A stretch of 64,000 nucleotides of DNA from Taxillus chinensis (lineage: Eukaryota; Streptophyta; Magnoliopsida; Santalales; Loranthaceae), in NCBI GenBank assembly GCA_023512835.1, contig CM042084.1:13851842-13915841 (forward strand). Reading direction: 5' to 3'. Within the stretch, counting starts at the first letter, position 1. Every line of letters begins with the position of its first letter. The translations under genes and the position numbers were made by a program. Of the stretch, positions 11,728 through 22,791 are shown piece by piece. The notes beneath the pieces were generated by a model. That model searched no databases, had not been told where the DNA came from, and saw only the letters and a program-made list of their open reading frames with translations.

Positions 11728-12233
11728 ATGGAAGGCGGCGGCGGCTATATTCAGTTGGGGGAAAACGGCGCGCCGAGGGGGACGTTCCTGTACGCCGGTC
11801 CGGTCCTTGCGCCGAACTCCAGCTCCGCGGTGTACGGAAGAAGCAGCAACAGCAGTGGGACGACCTCTGCCAACGACAATAATCAGCACGCGCCGATGCC
11901 GTTCGACGCGCTGCAGCTCGGGGAGTGCTTCCGGTCATCCGACACGCCGCCCCGTCATTACCAGCGCCATCATCATGCGGCGGCGGTGAAGTCGGAAGCT
12001 AGCGGCTCCCAGCAGGCGGACGGTCATCATCGCCAGAGGTTTCAGTACCAGAGTGGCGTAGGCGATGGTCCGACCCCGTCCGAGGTGGAAGCCATTAAGG
12101 CCAAGATCGTCGCCCATCCTCACTACTCCAGCCTCCTACAAGCCTACATGGAATGCCAGAAGGTACCGTACCATCCCGCCTAGCCCATAATAACCAACAA
12201 ACCCATCAAACTTAATGCTTAGAACTTATGCAA

Positions 12234-12265
<32 letters not shown>

Positions 12266-14480
12266 AAAATGAAATGAAATAAATTATAAATATATATTTT
12301 GGCTAGGTAGGAGCACCACCAGAAGTGGCGACACGGCTGGCGGCGGCGCGGCGGGAGGTGGAGGCCCGACAGCGGACGTTGGTGGGTTGTGAAGAAAGCT
12401 CAAAAGACCCGGAACTGGATCAGTTCATGGTATGAAACATCGAACATTGGTTTGATGTGATGTTTATGGTTTGATCCGTCTGGTTGGGTGGTTAGGGTTT
12501 GGATTTGTCTATATATATATATATATCTCATCAGTTAAAATATTTGCAGGAAGCATATTACGACATGCTGGTGAAGTATCGAGAGGAGCTGACGAGGCCG
12601 ATACAGGAGGCAATGGATTTCATGCACCGGATCGAATCGCAGCTCAATATGCTGACCAACGGCACTGTTCGCGTCTTCCCCCCTGGTACTGCTCCCTCTC
12701 TCTCACACTGTCACACACACACACACACACTCTCTCTCTCTCTCTCTTGTTGGTGGGGGGTGTGGATCAGTTATTACCGTGACATACCTGTATGTGTGTC
12801 TGCGTTTGTGTCTGTTAAACTGCGAGTGGCAACTGTGGAAAGAACAATCTTGGGCCTATCTACGACACCACTTCCTTCTTCATTGATTAATGGTCCGACC
12901 TACCTATGGTAAGTTTGACCCGAAATGAAGTGTTCCGAGTTCCAATGCGGTTAATTATTTATATTATAATCTTTAATTTATATTTAAAACCCCTTCTAAA
13001 CTGGGTGTGTGTCGAGGGAGAAGTGGTCACGAGTGTCAAATCGGATTGATCACGAGACGAGACTCATCAGCTCCGCGAATGGATTTAATAAAAGTTGAAA
13101 AAATAAAATAAAAGAAACACGTATACGTATCGGAGACACAAACTACGTAAGAACTCGCGCACTTATAAAAGCTGTAAAATCGCACGCCTTTATCGATATT
13201 AATTAAAGAACCCGCGGTGAGGTTTTTTGTTTTTTGTTTGTGTATATGTCTGGGGTGGTCGTTAATGAATGAATCAGAGAACATTAGTTTAGGATACTAA
13301 TCTGACTCTATCAGTCCTAACCCTCAATGAGGACCGTACGGGTATTGTATCGCGATTTTAATTCTCAACTTTTATATCATGCTTTTACACCTGCTAACAC
13401 AAGCCGCGATTGGCGAAATGTAGTTTTTTTTTTTATTTTCGAAGTGTTCTCCCACAGTTTGCTGCTTCCAATCATTATCATAAAGCCGTAAATCACTCAA
13501 TGCCTACTAATTATATATATATATATATATTTATAAATTATAATACATATATAGTGATTGTCATTAAATATGCGCGGTAATTGTCAATAAATAAATATGC
13601 GTGGTACTGCGATGGTCATCATCATGCATTACTAGTAGCATTGTTGGTTGGAGCAGTAAGAGTAGAGTGCTTGTATAGGGGCAGGTAGCTAGAAGCCTAG
13701 AATATGCACCAATTATTCATTGGGGGGGGGGGGGGGGGGACTATGATTATATGCGTGGGTAATCCATTAAATATTAAAATATATGGGTGAGGAGGGAGTG
13801 GGATTCCATTGCCTATTCTAGGTGTTTTTTTTTTTTAAGTTTTCTCCGGCTCAGCCATGAATCTGTTGTGGGATATACAAATGTGGAATCAGATGAACAT
13901 GAGATTAATGGACTGCTTTGACGGTTCTGATGACCTGTGGGGATGCAAGTGTGTGGAATTGGATATGTACATGGTACGGTAAGGTTGACCCTTTCAGTGT
14001 TTGCAGCAGGGGGTTTTGTTTAGATTTCTGGAATTCGTGAACCTTTTCGTTTTGTTTGCATTCGTTTTATGGTGAGTCATAACTACGGGATCGTTAGAAT
14101 TACTAAACTTTTTCCCTAGGGTGTTTGGTCAGGTAATTGTGTGTGCTTGTGGTTAGGAGACACTAAAATTTAAATCTCAAGGAAGACATTTTTTAAAAAG
14201 ACAGTGGCTAAACATGTATAAAATTTTTTGGAAAGTTTTTTTTTTTTTTTTGTAATTAAGCGGTTAAATATGACATATAATCGTTGTATATCAACTACAA
14301 TCAGTCACAATATGGTTAAGAAACATTTTTCCCAGTCTGTGCCTCTATTACATTGTGGGCGAGGTACTTAAATTGTCTTTAAAAAAACTGGCATCTCTAC
14401 CTCTCTCGTCTTCTTGTGTTGACTGACACCCATCTAGATCCCTAATAATGCATGTGGCTTATCAATCTCTCTCATTTATG

Positions 14481-14537
<57 letters not shown>

Positions 14538-15098
14538 TAAAATAATCAAGACAGTTTAATTGTATGTCACCTAAAACAATAATTGCTAGATGGTGCTCAA
14601 AATATCCCGTGTTATTTTTTATTTGAACCCCATGAAAAAAACGTCAATAGCCAAAACTCCCAATCTAGTAATGTCTACATGATTGATAGTCTTTGGGTTT
14701 TTTACTAGATAATTAAAAATGATTGCCAATATTTATTATTCATTTGAATATGTATGTATGTATGTATGTAGATATAATAATGCTGCTAGTTGTGTGCTAA
14801 TGCGGATTATGTAGTATGCTTGGAAGGTGCTTGTAGATGTTATGTAAAAAATGATTTTGTTATTTTTAAAAAGTTGGATAAATATTTCATCGCTGGTATA
14901 AATGCGTCTTATAAAAGACTGTATTTAATTCAATAAAATTGACTTGGCCAAGATTAAAAAGTTGATGTAAAAAAACTTGGCGTTTAAATTTCCTTTCTAC
15001 TTATTTTTTAATTGTTTACATAATTGACTCTAGGTAGATTTAAAAAATAAAATTGGGGTTATGAAATTTCTATCTTAAACATTTTTAATTGTTTACAA

Positions 15099-15145
<47 letters not shown>

Positions 15146-18100
15146 TCTTTTGAATTTTTAGCTGTCTTGAATCAATTGGTTTGCAGTTCTCTGTATTAAC
15201 CCTTGCATTCTATAATGTTATCTTACTATTATAGTATTATACACAGCCGCTGAACATGTTCACGATTTATGTTAAATACAATAGAGCTAGCTAGCTGTTG
15301 AAAATTGAAGCCAATTGTCTTAAGGGCAGGATTATAAAACTTTTAGAGGTATGCATTATGTTTTTCATCTGGCATTAGAGGGAAAGCTTTGCAAGCCTTG
15401 CATGTTTTCCTGAGTTAGTTAACTAGTTGAGATTTTTTCGCAACCACATATATGGTTTTTCTGAGATTTTAATTCTTCCGCTGCAATTGTGTGATCTAAA
15501 ACTAAGTTTATGTGTATATTTACATGAAAGTGATAAAACTGATTTAGTACAATCAAATTCTTTACCATTTTGTAGAAGGCCTTGTACAATTTGTTGGAGT
15601 ACTTACCGGTATAATAGGCCATCCTCAATTTATATAATATTTAATTGTGAATATTTGAAACACATTCTAGGGTTTAATATTTATGATTTGAAGTTTTAGT
15701 TTGCAGTTTCCATTAGGAGACCTTGTGCTTGAATAATCCATCAACCTTCCCGCATTAGTATTGCCTGATTTCCATTTTGTATGAATGTTGTAAAAATTTG
15801 CAATATGACTTTAATTTGGCCGGAACTTTGTTGCCTGTAATTCAGCTTTCATGAGCTTTTACACCTGAAGTAGCTGAACTGTGTCAATGTAATTAATTTT
15901 GTTGAATGTGAAGGGAGACATTTGTTTTTGAAGGACAAAAATTTATTTTGAATGAAGAAAATTTTCCTATGTATAAAAGCAGTATTAATATCACATAGGG
16001 CAGAGGATATATCCAATTACTTTTGAACTTTGAAATGATGCACTTCATCAATTTATCTTCATTTTCTTTTTTTCTTTGATCCCCGTTGTTTCTACTTTTT
16101 TCCCCTCTCCTTTTTTGCATTGGCAGTGTTACTTTGTATGTGCTGTTTTTTTTTTCTTATGGTATATTACCTTTTAAAAAATCATAATTTATGTGTGCTT
16201 TGTTGAAATAAGAGTAGCCATATAGTTTACCATCTTTGCCTTTATCTATTAAATGAAATATGTTTTGAAGCTTTCTTATATTGTAAGATTGTCCTTGGAT
16301 TTCCTTAAAGGGCATCAAATCTGGCATGTCAAGTGTTGTGGATGAACACAAACAAGTACAATTCAAAGAATAAACAAAAAAGAATCGATATACAAAAATT
16401 TACACGATTTGGCTTTGCCTACTCCATATGAGAGAGGGGTTTTGGTTATGAACAAAGAACAATTCATACAGTATATCTGTGTATGCCTTACCAAATCCTA
16501 ACAGGCATTATATACATGTTTATAGGCCTATGAAAATTAAATCCTAATACATCACTTATAAATTCATAACATCTTGATTGAATGGATAAGTATCAGGTTG
16601 GGTTTGAACATTTTACCCTCAATACACCTTCATCTCTTAAACACCTATTGTTGGATAGTCTGTCCTCGGTCACTTTGACTTTGGATTCTTCTTTTGAACA
16701 GCAAACCTTTGGACACTCATCTATTTGACCGTGGACTTCCTTAATGTAACTCCTTGTAATGACTTTCAATTTTCCATCTCTCTTGGAAACTCCTTGTAAT
16801 TACTTTTCAGGTAGAATCAAGGATAACTTCATCTTGATATTCCATTAACCGAAGATGGATCCTTTACTTCATACTTTTCGAATACCGAAGCCATACATGA
16901 AACCTTAGATCATGTTCTTTGTGAAAAATATTAAACTTTAATGCCAATTTGTTGTAAATAATTCTTGCTTTGTCTTCAAAATTATTTGCATAAATACATA
17001 ATCACAATGTAAGGAATAAGTAGAAAAGAAAAGAATTGACTTTGTCCACTCCATATGAGAGAGAGAGTGATTTCACTATAAACAACGAATTGTAAAGGTA
17101 TGTATACAACATTTTTTACAAAACCCTTACAGGACTGCATATACTTGTGTACTAGGAATAATAAATCCTAATACATTTATAAATGATACTGGTCCATAAT
17201 ATTGTGTTTGAATGGACAAATATCAAGACAAGTTTAGACACTCAGTTCTCCGACATTCAACCTCCAAACACTATCTTCTGACACCTAGCCTATGGTGATG
17301 CTATATGGAAGTAACAAACGACAAGAGATTGCATCTCTTATTGTCCTTTGCTTCTACACTTGTCAATTGTTATCCGAGTAATGAATTTCTTGTGGAGATT
17401 TTATTGAGTCCAAGCATCAATCATGACTATGTTCTAGATGAATTTAGAGTGTGGGAGTCCGTGGAGTCAATCAATGTGTTCCAAGGGTAGAGTTTGATTT
17501 ATAGGTTATAGAATTCAATGTGTGTAACTATGTGTTTAAGATCTAATAGATCGTGTCAACTCAATGGTTGCTAAAAGTTATGAAGAAGAGATATTGGCGA
17601 GAATCAAGGGGATGCAGTTATGTAGACCCTTTTGATGTAGGTGAAAACCAATCGAGCATGTTTGTCCGTAGACAAGGGATGATTATGTCGATCTAATTTG
17701 AAGGCATGGTGTTGCTATTGGAATACACAAGTATTTGAACGATAACTCTTTGAAAGGAAGCATAATGCTTGAAATTAGGGATCGAGATGGAGGATACTAG
17801 AGGAATCTCCACGAGTGTGATTGAGGAGATGTGGTTGATTATCATTTGAAGGTGGCTATTCATCTTTTAATGATAGTTTCAACATCAGGGTATTTAATGA
17901 TCGGTTGACGTAGATTGAATGGTTTTTCACTTACATGGATATTCTAGAGAACCGTAGTGTTAGATTGGTGGCTTGTAAGATGAAGGGATGAGCTTTTTTA
18001 TGGTGAGAAAGATTGCAAAGTTGGAGACAATGTGAAGGGCAACAGTTAGGGAGTAGCTAGCGCAGGATGAAATATCTATTGTAGGGAGATTTCCTATTAT

Positions 18101-21100
18101 CAGATTTTAGTCAGATATTATCTAATAATATCAACGCTACTGTCGAGGGACTTATAAGTACATATATGAATTCATGAGACTGACATAATAAAATGATCTT
18201 TGGGGGATAAAGGCCAATAAGCTGCACGCTTTGTAGATAATTTGAAGTTGTAGATAAATGACAAAATAGGATTCACTGTCTAATGAGTTTGAATGAGGCA
18301 AAGAACTTGGCTCTTTGGGCAAAGTTAATGTTGCATGGGCAAAGTTCAAGTGGAATAAAGAGATTTGCAACAGTAATGGCCAATGAGAGGAGTGTGGCTG
18401 GCTCGAGCAAGCCAATAGATGAAGTGACCAAGGCAATTGATGCAGTTGAAGAGAAAAGATCCTTGACGATTAGGGGGTTTGGAAACAGGATAATCCTTAT
18501 GGCAAGTTGATGCCAGACAATTAGTTTAGCATAGGGCCATCATAAAAATTGGGGTGTTTGGCCAGAGCTCATGTCGTGGATGGAAAACCTTCGGGTGACT
18601 AACAAACTAGTAATAAATGCAATTTGTAGCAAAATATAAGGGTTATCAATATAGTTGATCATAAAAAGGAAGAGGACTAGATTTTTAAAGTGGAGAGTTA
18701 ACATGACCTTCACGAAGAGGAGGAAGATCTAGATTGTGAGCCAACCTAGGTGATTAGGAGAATGATATTATCGCCTCCTCAAGAAGAACTTGCACAACGA
18801 CCCCATATGTTATGAACTAAATGTACAACTAAGGGTAGTGTATTAAATAAGATTATTGAAAGTGATAGCCGCAAGAACATTATAAGGGGAGTTATGTTGC
18901 AAATATGAAGTTTTTGTATGGAAACATTTGAGTCCTTGTACAATTGGGAGGAGTATGGTTGCGGAGGAGATTGAAGTGATAGGGAGGTCTAGAGTGTCGA
19001 TCATCATGGGTTAGTATCATGTTGAAGTTAATTGTGATGTTGTGGATATGGACACATGTCACTTGTTATTGTGTAGAGTATGACAAGTTAATGTGAATAT
19101 CAAATATTTGGGCAAAAAGAAAACCTACAATGTCATGCCTTCAATTTCGAAAGCCTGAAATTGACCACGTGATTGTTCCATGTCTTCACTTGAAAGGTTA
19201 AGGGATTAGTAACTAGTATCTATTAGAGATTACAAAGCAAGTGTTATCTCACGCTTCCACGCTCCCTAGTACTGTCACACAACACGACAGGGGTATAATA
19301 GTATTTTTCCAATGACATCCATTAAACAAAGGAGTTTAAAATGAACCAATCATACAATAATTAACTATCTTATAATGTCTACAAATCCATGTTCAGAAAA
19401 TCAAAATCCAAACAAATGACACTTTAATCATAAGTTCCATAATCACATAAGCACCACATCAAGACCATGGTCCACCTTACTTCTAGTGCTCCTCCAATCT
19501 CCTTTTAGTACTTGCAAGGGTTTTAGCAATGTAGGTGTGAGATTCACAACTCAGTAGGTTATTATCCATTTAAATTCTCTGATCAGTTAAACTAACAAAT
19601 TTTACATGCAAGATGTAAATATTATTATTCATAAGAATTCAATCACGTACTTCTGTGCATATTGTGTTTTATCATACCGATGTCTTTGATCGGATCCATT
19701 GTATCCTTTTTGCTCTTAACCTGAGCTCTTTCCTTTACCACAACAAATGTAGTACACTATATAACAAGTACACATATAACTAATATCAACATTACAAGTC
19801 CGATATATCAAATTACGAAATCCCATATTATCACAATCAATACATAACATCCGCAATATAATCATACCAGTCTACAATCATTACGAACATGTTTTCAGCA
19901 TAAAAATAAATAGATGTAGATCATTTATAACAATAAAAGGCATATTACAATTTTCAAACATTCATTAGAATTTTTCTCTAAAGGTTTCGAGCTTAATTTT
20001 CAGTAACAGACTAAAAGAAATAAAAGACTGATAAAATTATGAATGGTTAAATCCCCAAATATTCATTTGTGATAGTTTGAATACATGCGCCATGTCATAC
20101 TTGTTGAGTCCCTAGAAAGGTGGAAGTTATGTGTTGATAGCCAGGCTATCAACAAAATTATTGTCAGGCATAAAGTTTTCATACCTCAAGTAGATAATAT
20201 GTTATATCATGGAATTCGAGTGTTCTCGAAGATTGATTTGTGCAGTAGATTTCATGAGATTCAAATTGAGCCTGGAGACAAATGAAAGACTTCTTTTAAG
20301 GTGATGGGATGTTGTTTGAATGGTTAGTGATGCCATTTAGCCCTAGCAATCTGGTACGTTTACGCGCATGATGAATTATGTGCTTAAAGCCTTTTCATAG
20401 TCAATTTGTTATGGTTTATTTTAATGATATACGTGTATACTAAATTTAAGGATGAAAATATTGTGGACCTGATGTTAGTGTGACAATTTCGCGTGACAAT
20501 AAATTATTTATCAATTTCAAGAAGTGTAATTTTTTGTTCAAGAAATTGTTGTTTTATGATTTGTTATTAGCTTCAATGGCTTTATGGTGGATTATGTCAA
20601 AGTAAAAGTATTTAGGTAGTAACCTACTACTTTGGTTGCGGCTGGGCTTAGGAACCTTCTGTGCTTAGCCTATTTTATAGGAAATTCATTTGGTATTCTA
20701 GCACAGTGCTGCACCATTAACTAGATCCTTGAAAAAAAAAGAAAAATCTCAATTGGATGATGAGATCAACCACAACTTTCGGAATATTGAAGGAGCGGTT
20801 ATGTCATTAAAAGTGAAAGTCTATTGATTGTGGACTTTTTAGGTTTTATTTGAAGGTATTTTTGATAACGATAATTTATTTGATTTGGTTTGTTGAGATT
20901 AGATATTAGTTTATATATTTTAGTTTGTGTTGATGTTGTGAATTTAAGGTGAGAAATTGGTGATGCTAGGTTAAGCAAGAAAATTGTTATTTCGATTTAA
21001 TTTGACAAATCGACCGACAAAAACTAATAAATCAAAAATCAAATAAACCGATTTGTGTGGGTTATAAGCTACTTATCAATCCGACCAAAAATTAAAATTT

Positions 21101-22791
21101 TAATTTAACAAAGTGATATAATCCTTCCAAACCGATCAATGATCACTCCTATAACAACTATCATATTTGGGAAGGAATATTTAGTAAAAGGTTGTCAATT
21201 GTGTATTTTGAAAAAAAAAAAACTTGCTAGAGAAGTTGATTTGAGTTTTCCATGTGGGAGGATCCGTTAGACGTTTGAGAAAAGACAGGACCATTGTGTT
21301 TGTGGCTAAGGGGTATTTTCGGTTTCATCTGCACAGAGGTATGCGTCACCTTGTGGGAAGATCCTATATTTGTTAAACTGCTTAGCGACAATCTAAAAAC
21401 ATTGTACTATATATATACCTTTGCCCTTTCCGAAGAATATGTGAGAGACTTGTTGATGGATTTTGTTTTGGGATTATAGCATTTCCAATTAAGAATTGAT
21501 TTGGTGTTTGTGTTGGAAGGTTTTTGAAAATATTACATTTTATTCGTATTTTCTTTGAATTTTAGCAATGCCACAGAGCTCTCAAAATAAATAGAATGGT
21601 AGTTGCTATCGATCTCTTATCGTTTTTTGCTTTTGTGCTGCGTCATTGACATTTATCTATTGACTTTGGACTTCCTTCCCTCCAAAGAAATCTCTTGACC
21701 GACAGTAAAATTTGTCTGAGAGTTTTGACACTTGAATTTGCCCGATCATAAACACTAAAATATGTCTGAACAATACTTTGCCTAGATTTAAGTCCTCATT
21801 CAACGCCAGGAAAATAGTGATGCATGCTTTTAACATATCTACTATACATTATACATATGCGAAATTATTGTGGCACTTTGCCCAGATTTAAGTCACCATC
21901 AAGTAATAGTGAAGCGTTCTTTTTTAATATATCCGCTATATTATACATATGTAAAACTATTGGGGTATATAGATATATGTATGTATATATCTATATATTA
22001 TATTTTTAGAAGGTGAATGGGGAAAAGAAGCAAATTAAAACATTGCACACTGTACAAAGAATAAGTTCTATAAACATGCTTATATTTTGTGGGAATGGTT
22101 AAGGTTAATTATGGGTGGTAGGTTTCACCGTGAGTAGTGTATTAGTAACATCATGGATCTCTTGAACATTTTTAGCTTATATATTTCCAATAAAAAAATG
22201 CATACGTTTGTGCAGATGACAAGTGCGAGGGTATTGGTTCATCAGAAGATGATCATGACAACAGCGGTGGGGAAACTGAGCTTCCCGAGATTGATCCACG
22301 AGCTGAAGACCGAGAACTCAAAAACCACCTTCTGAAGAAGTACAGTGGTTACCTAAGCAGCCTCAAGCAGGAGCTTTCTAAGAAGAAGAAGAAAGGGAAG
22401 CTACCTAAAGAAGCCAGGCAGAAGCTGCTCACTTGGTGGGAACTCCACTACAAATGGCCCTACCCTTCGGTATATGTTCTAACCGAGAACTCCATGCTTA
22501 TACTCTAAATTTTTCAGTTCATGTGACTGCGTGCGGACATATGGGCAAACAACAAAACTCGGTTTTGCAAATACTTGATTGCAGGAGACAGAGAAGGTGG
22601 CGTTGGCAGAATCGACTGGGCTGGATCAAAAGCAAATCAATAATTGGTTCATAAATCAGAGGAAACGGCATTGGAAGCCTTCGGAGGACATGCAATTCAT
22701 GGTGATGGATGGGCTACACCCACAGAGTACTTCTCTATACATGGAAGGCCATTACATGGGGGATGGAACGTACCGTTTGGGGCCCGGATGA
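11728..22791 (+). CDS. KNAT1: Class I KNOX homeobox transcription factor, KNAT1/BREVIPEDICELLUS type
   Basis: TALE-class homeodomain protein of 384 aa. Exons: 11728-12162, 12307-12429, 12550-12685, 22216-22469, 22585-22791; phases agree across all joins. Residues ~1-117 are low-complexity (Gly, Ser, Asn, His). KNOX1 begins ~118 ('[20 protein letters not shown]') and continues into exon 2. KNOX2 spans ~179-224 ('DPELDQFM', '[17 protein letters not shown]'). ELK is ~265-285, and the homeodomain ~286-348 has the three-residue PYP loop extension (313-315) and recognition helix [10 protein letters not shown] (337-346). The C-terminal tail ('[12 protein letters not shown]', '[13 protein letters not shown]') matches KNAT1/BP rather than STM or KNAT2/6. 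Class I KNOX proteins act in the nucleus with BELL partners to maintain meristems and shape internodes. The third intron, between KNOX2 and ELK, is 9.5 kb. The start is the first ATG in frame, right after a (GAA)n tract. Confidence 0.95.
16375..17290. repeat. Pair of diverged direct repeats in the KNOX intron
   Basis: About 16375-16630 and about 17000-17285 share ordered blocks: 'gaataaacaaaaaagaat'-like leaders, 'ctccatatgagagag', 'aaacaacgaatt'/'caaagaacaatt', 'aaatcctaatacat', 'ttgaatgga(t/c)aa(g/a)tatca' and related tails. Spacing between copies is about 630 bp. They may be decayed LTR fragments, but no PBS or PPT is visible. A more diverged third segment may lie near 21,540-21,800. Confidence 0.5.
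17850..20900 (+). mobile_element. Degenerate Ty3/gypsy retrotransposon (gag-protease-RT) in the KNOX intron
   Basis: Three retroelement regions appear in order with many stops and frameshifts. A gag-like segment at ~17880-18120 reads '[23 protein letters not shown]' with breaks, and a linker follows to ~18500. A protease-like segment at ~18830-19140 includes '[15 protein letters not shown]', equivalent to the CDVxDMDACHxLLGRPW block of plant Ty3 elements. Reverse transcriptase at ~20090-20430 includes '[18 protein letters not shown]' and '[21 protein letters not shown]'. The catalytic YFDDI motif is YFNDI here (~20420), so the first aspartate is lost. RNase H linker traces reach ~20.9 kb. Between protease and RT an unrelated ~800-bp block is inserted. 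It cannot be functional. Confidence 0.8.
19240..20050. mobile_element. LTR-like insertion inside the Ty3/gypsy remnant
   Basis: Non-coding block separating the protease and RT parts of the older element. It contains 'acgacaggggtataatagta' and 'gtgagattcacaactcagta', stretches that resemble plant Ty3 LTR or leader sequence. Exact ends and target-site duplication are not visible, so it may be a solo LTR or an internal deletion scar. Confidence 0.35.

Larger units (their letters stand above)
12686..22215 (+). other. Giant third intron of the KNOX gene, filled with repeats
   Basis: This 9.5-kb intron splits the KNOX2 and ELK coding exons (donor G|GTACTG, acceptor TGCAG). It contains dinucleotide tracts: (AC)n and (TC)n at 12711-12748, (AT)n(AG)n at 14487-14535 and (TC)n(AC)n at 15101-15145. 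An 18-base G run lies at 13722-13739. From 16.4 kb onward it holds transposon debris. The stretch 12.9-16.3 kb has no recognisable repeat by eye and could include conserved regulatory sequence. In maize, insertions in the kn1 third intron cause ectopic expression. Confidence 0.85.

Noticed and set aside
11434..11889. 151-codon minus-strand frame over the KNOX first exon
   Set aside because: It is antisense to a well-supported KNOX exon and its residues are explained by GC-rich codons and the (GAA)n tract.
17305..17490. 61-codon frame before the Ty3 gag region
   Set aside because: It has no recognisable gag motif and lies in the KNOX intron; not enough evidence for a gene.
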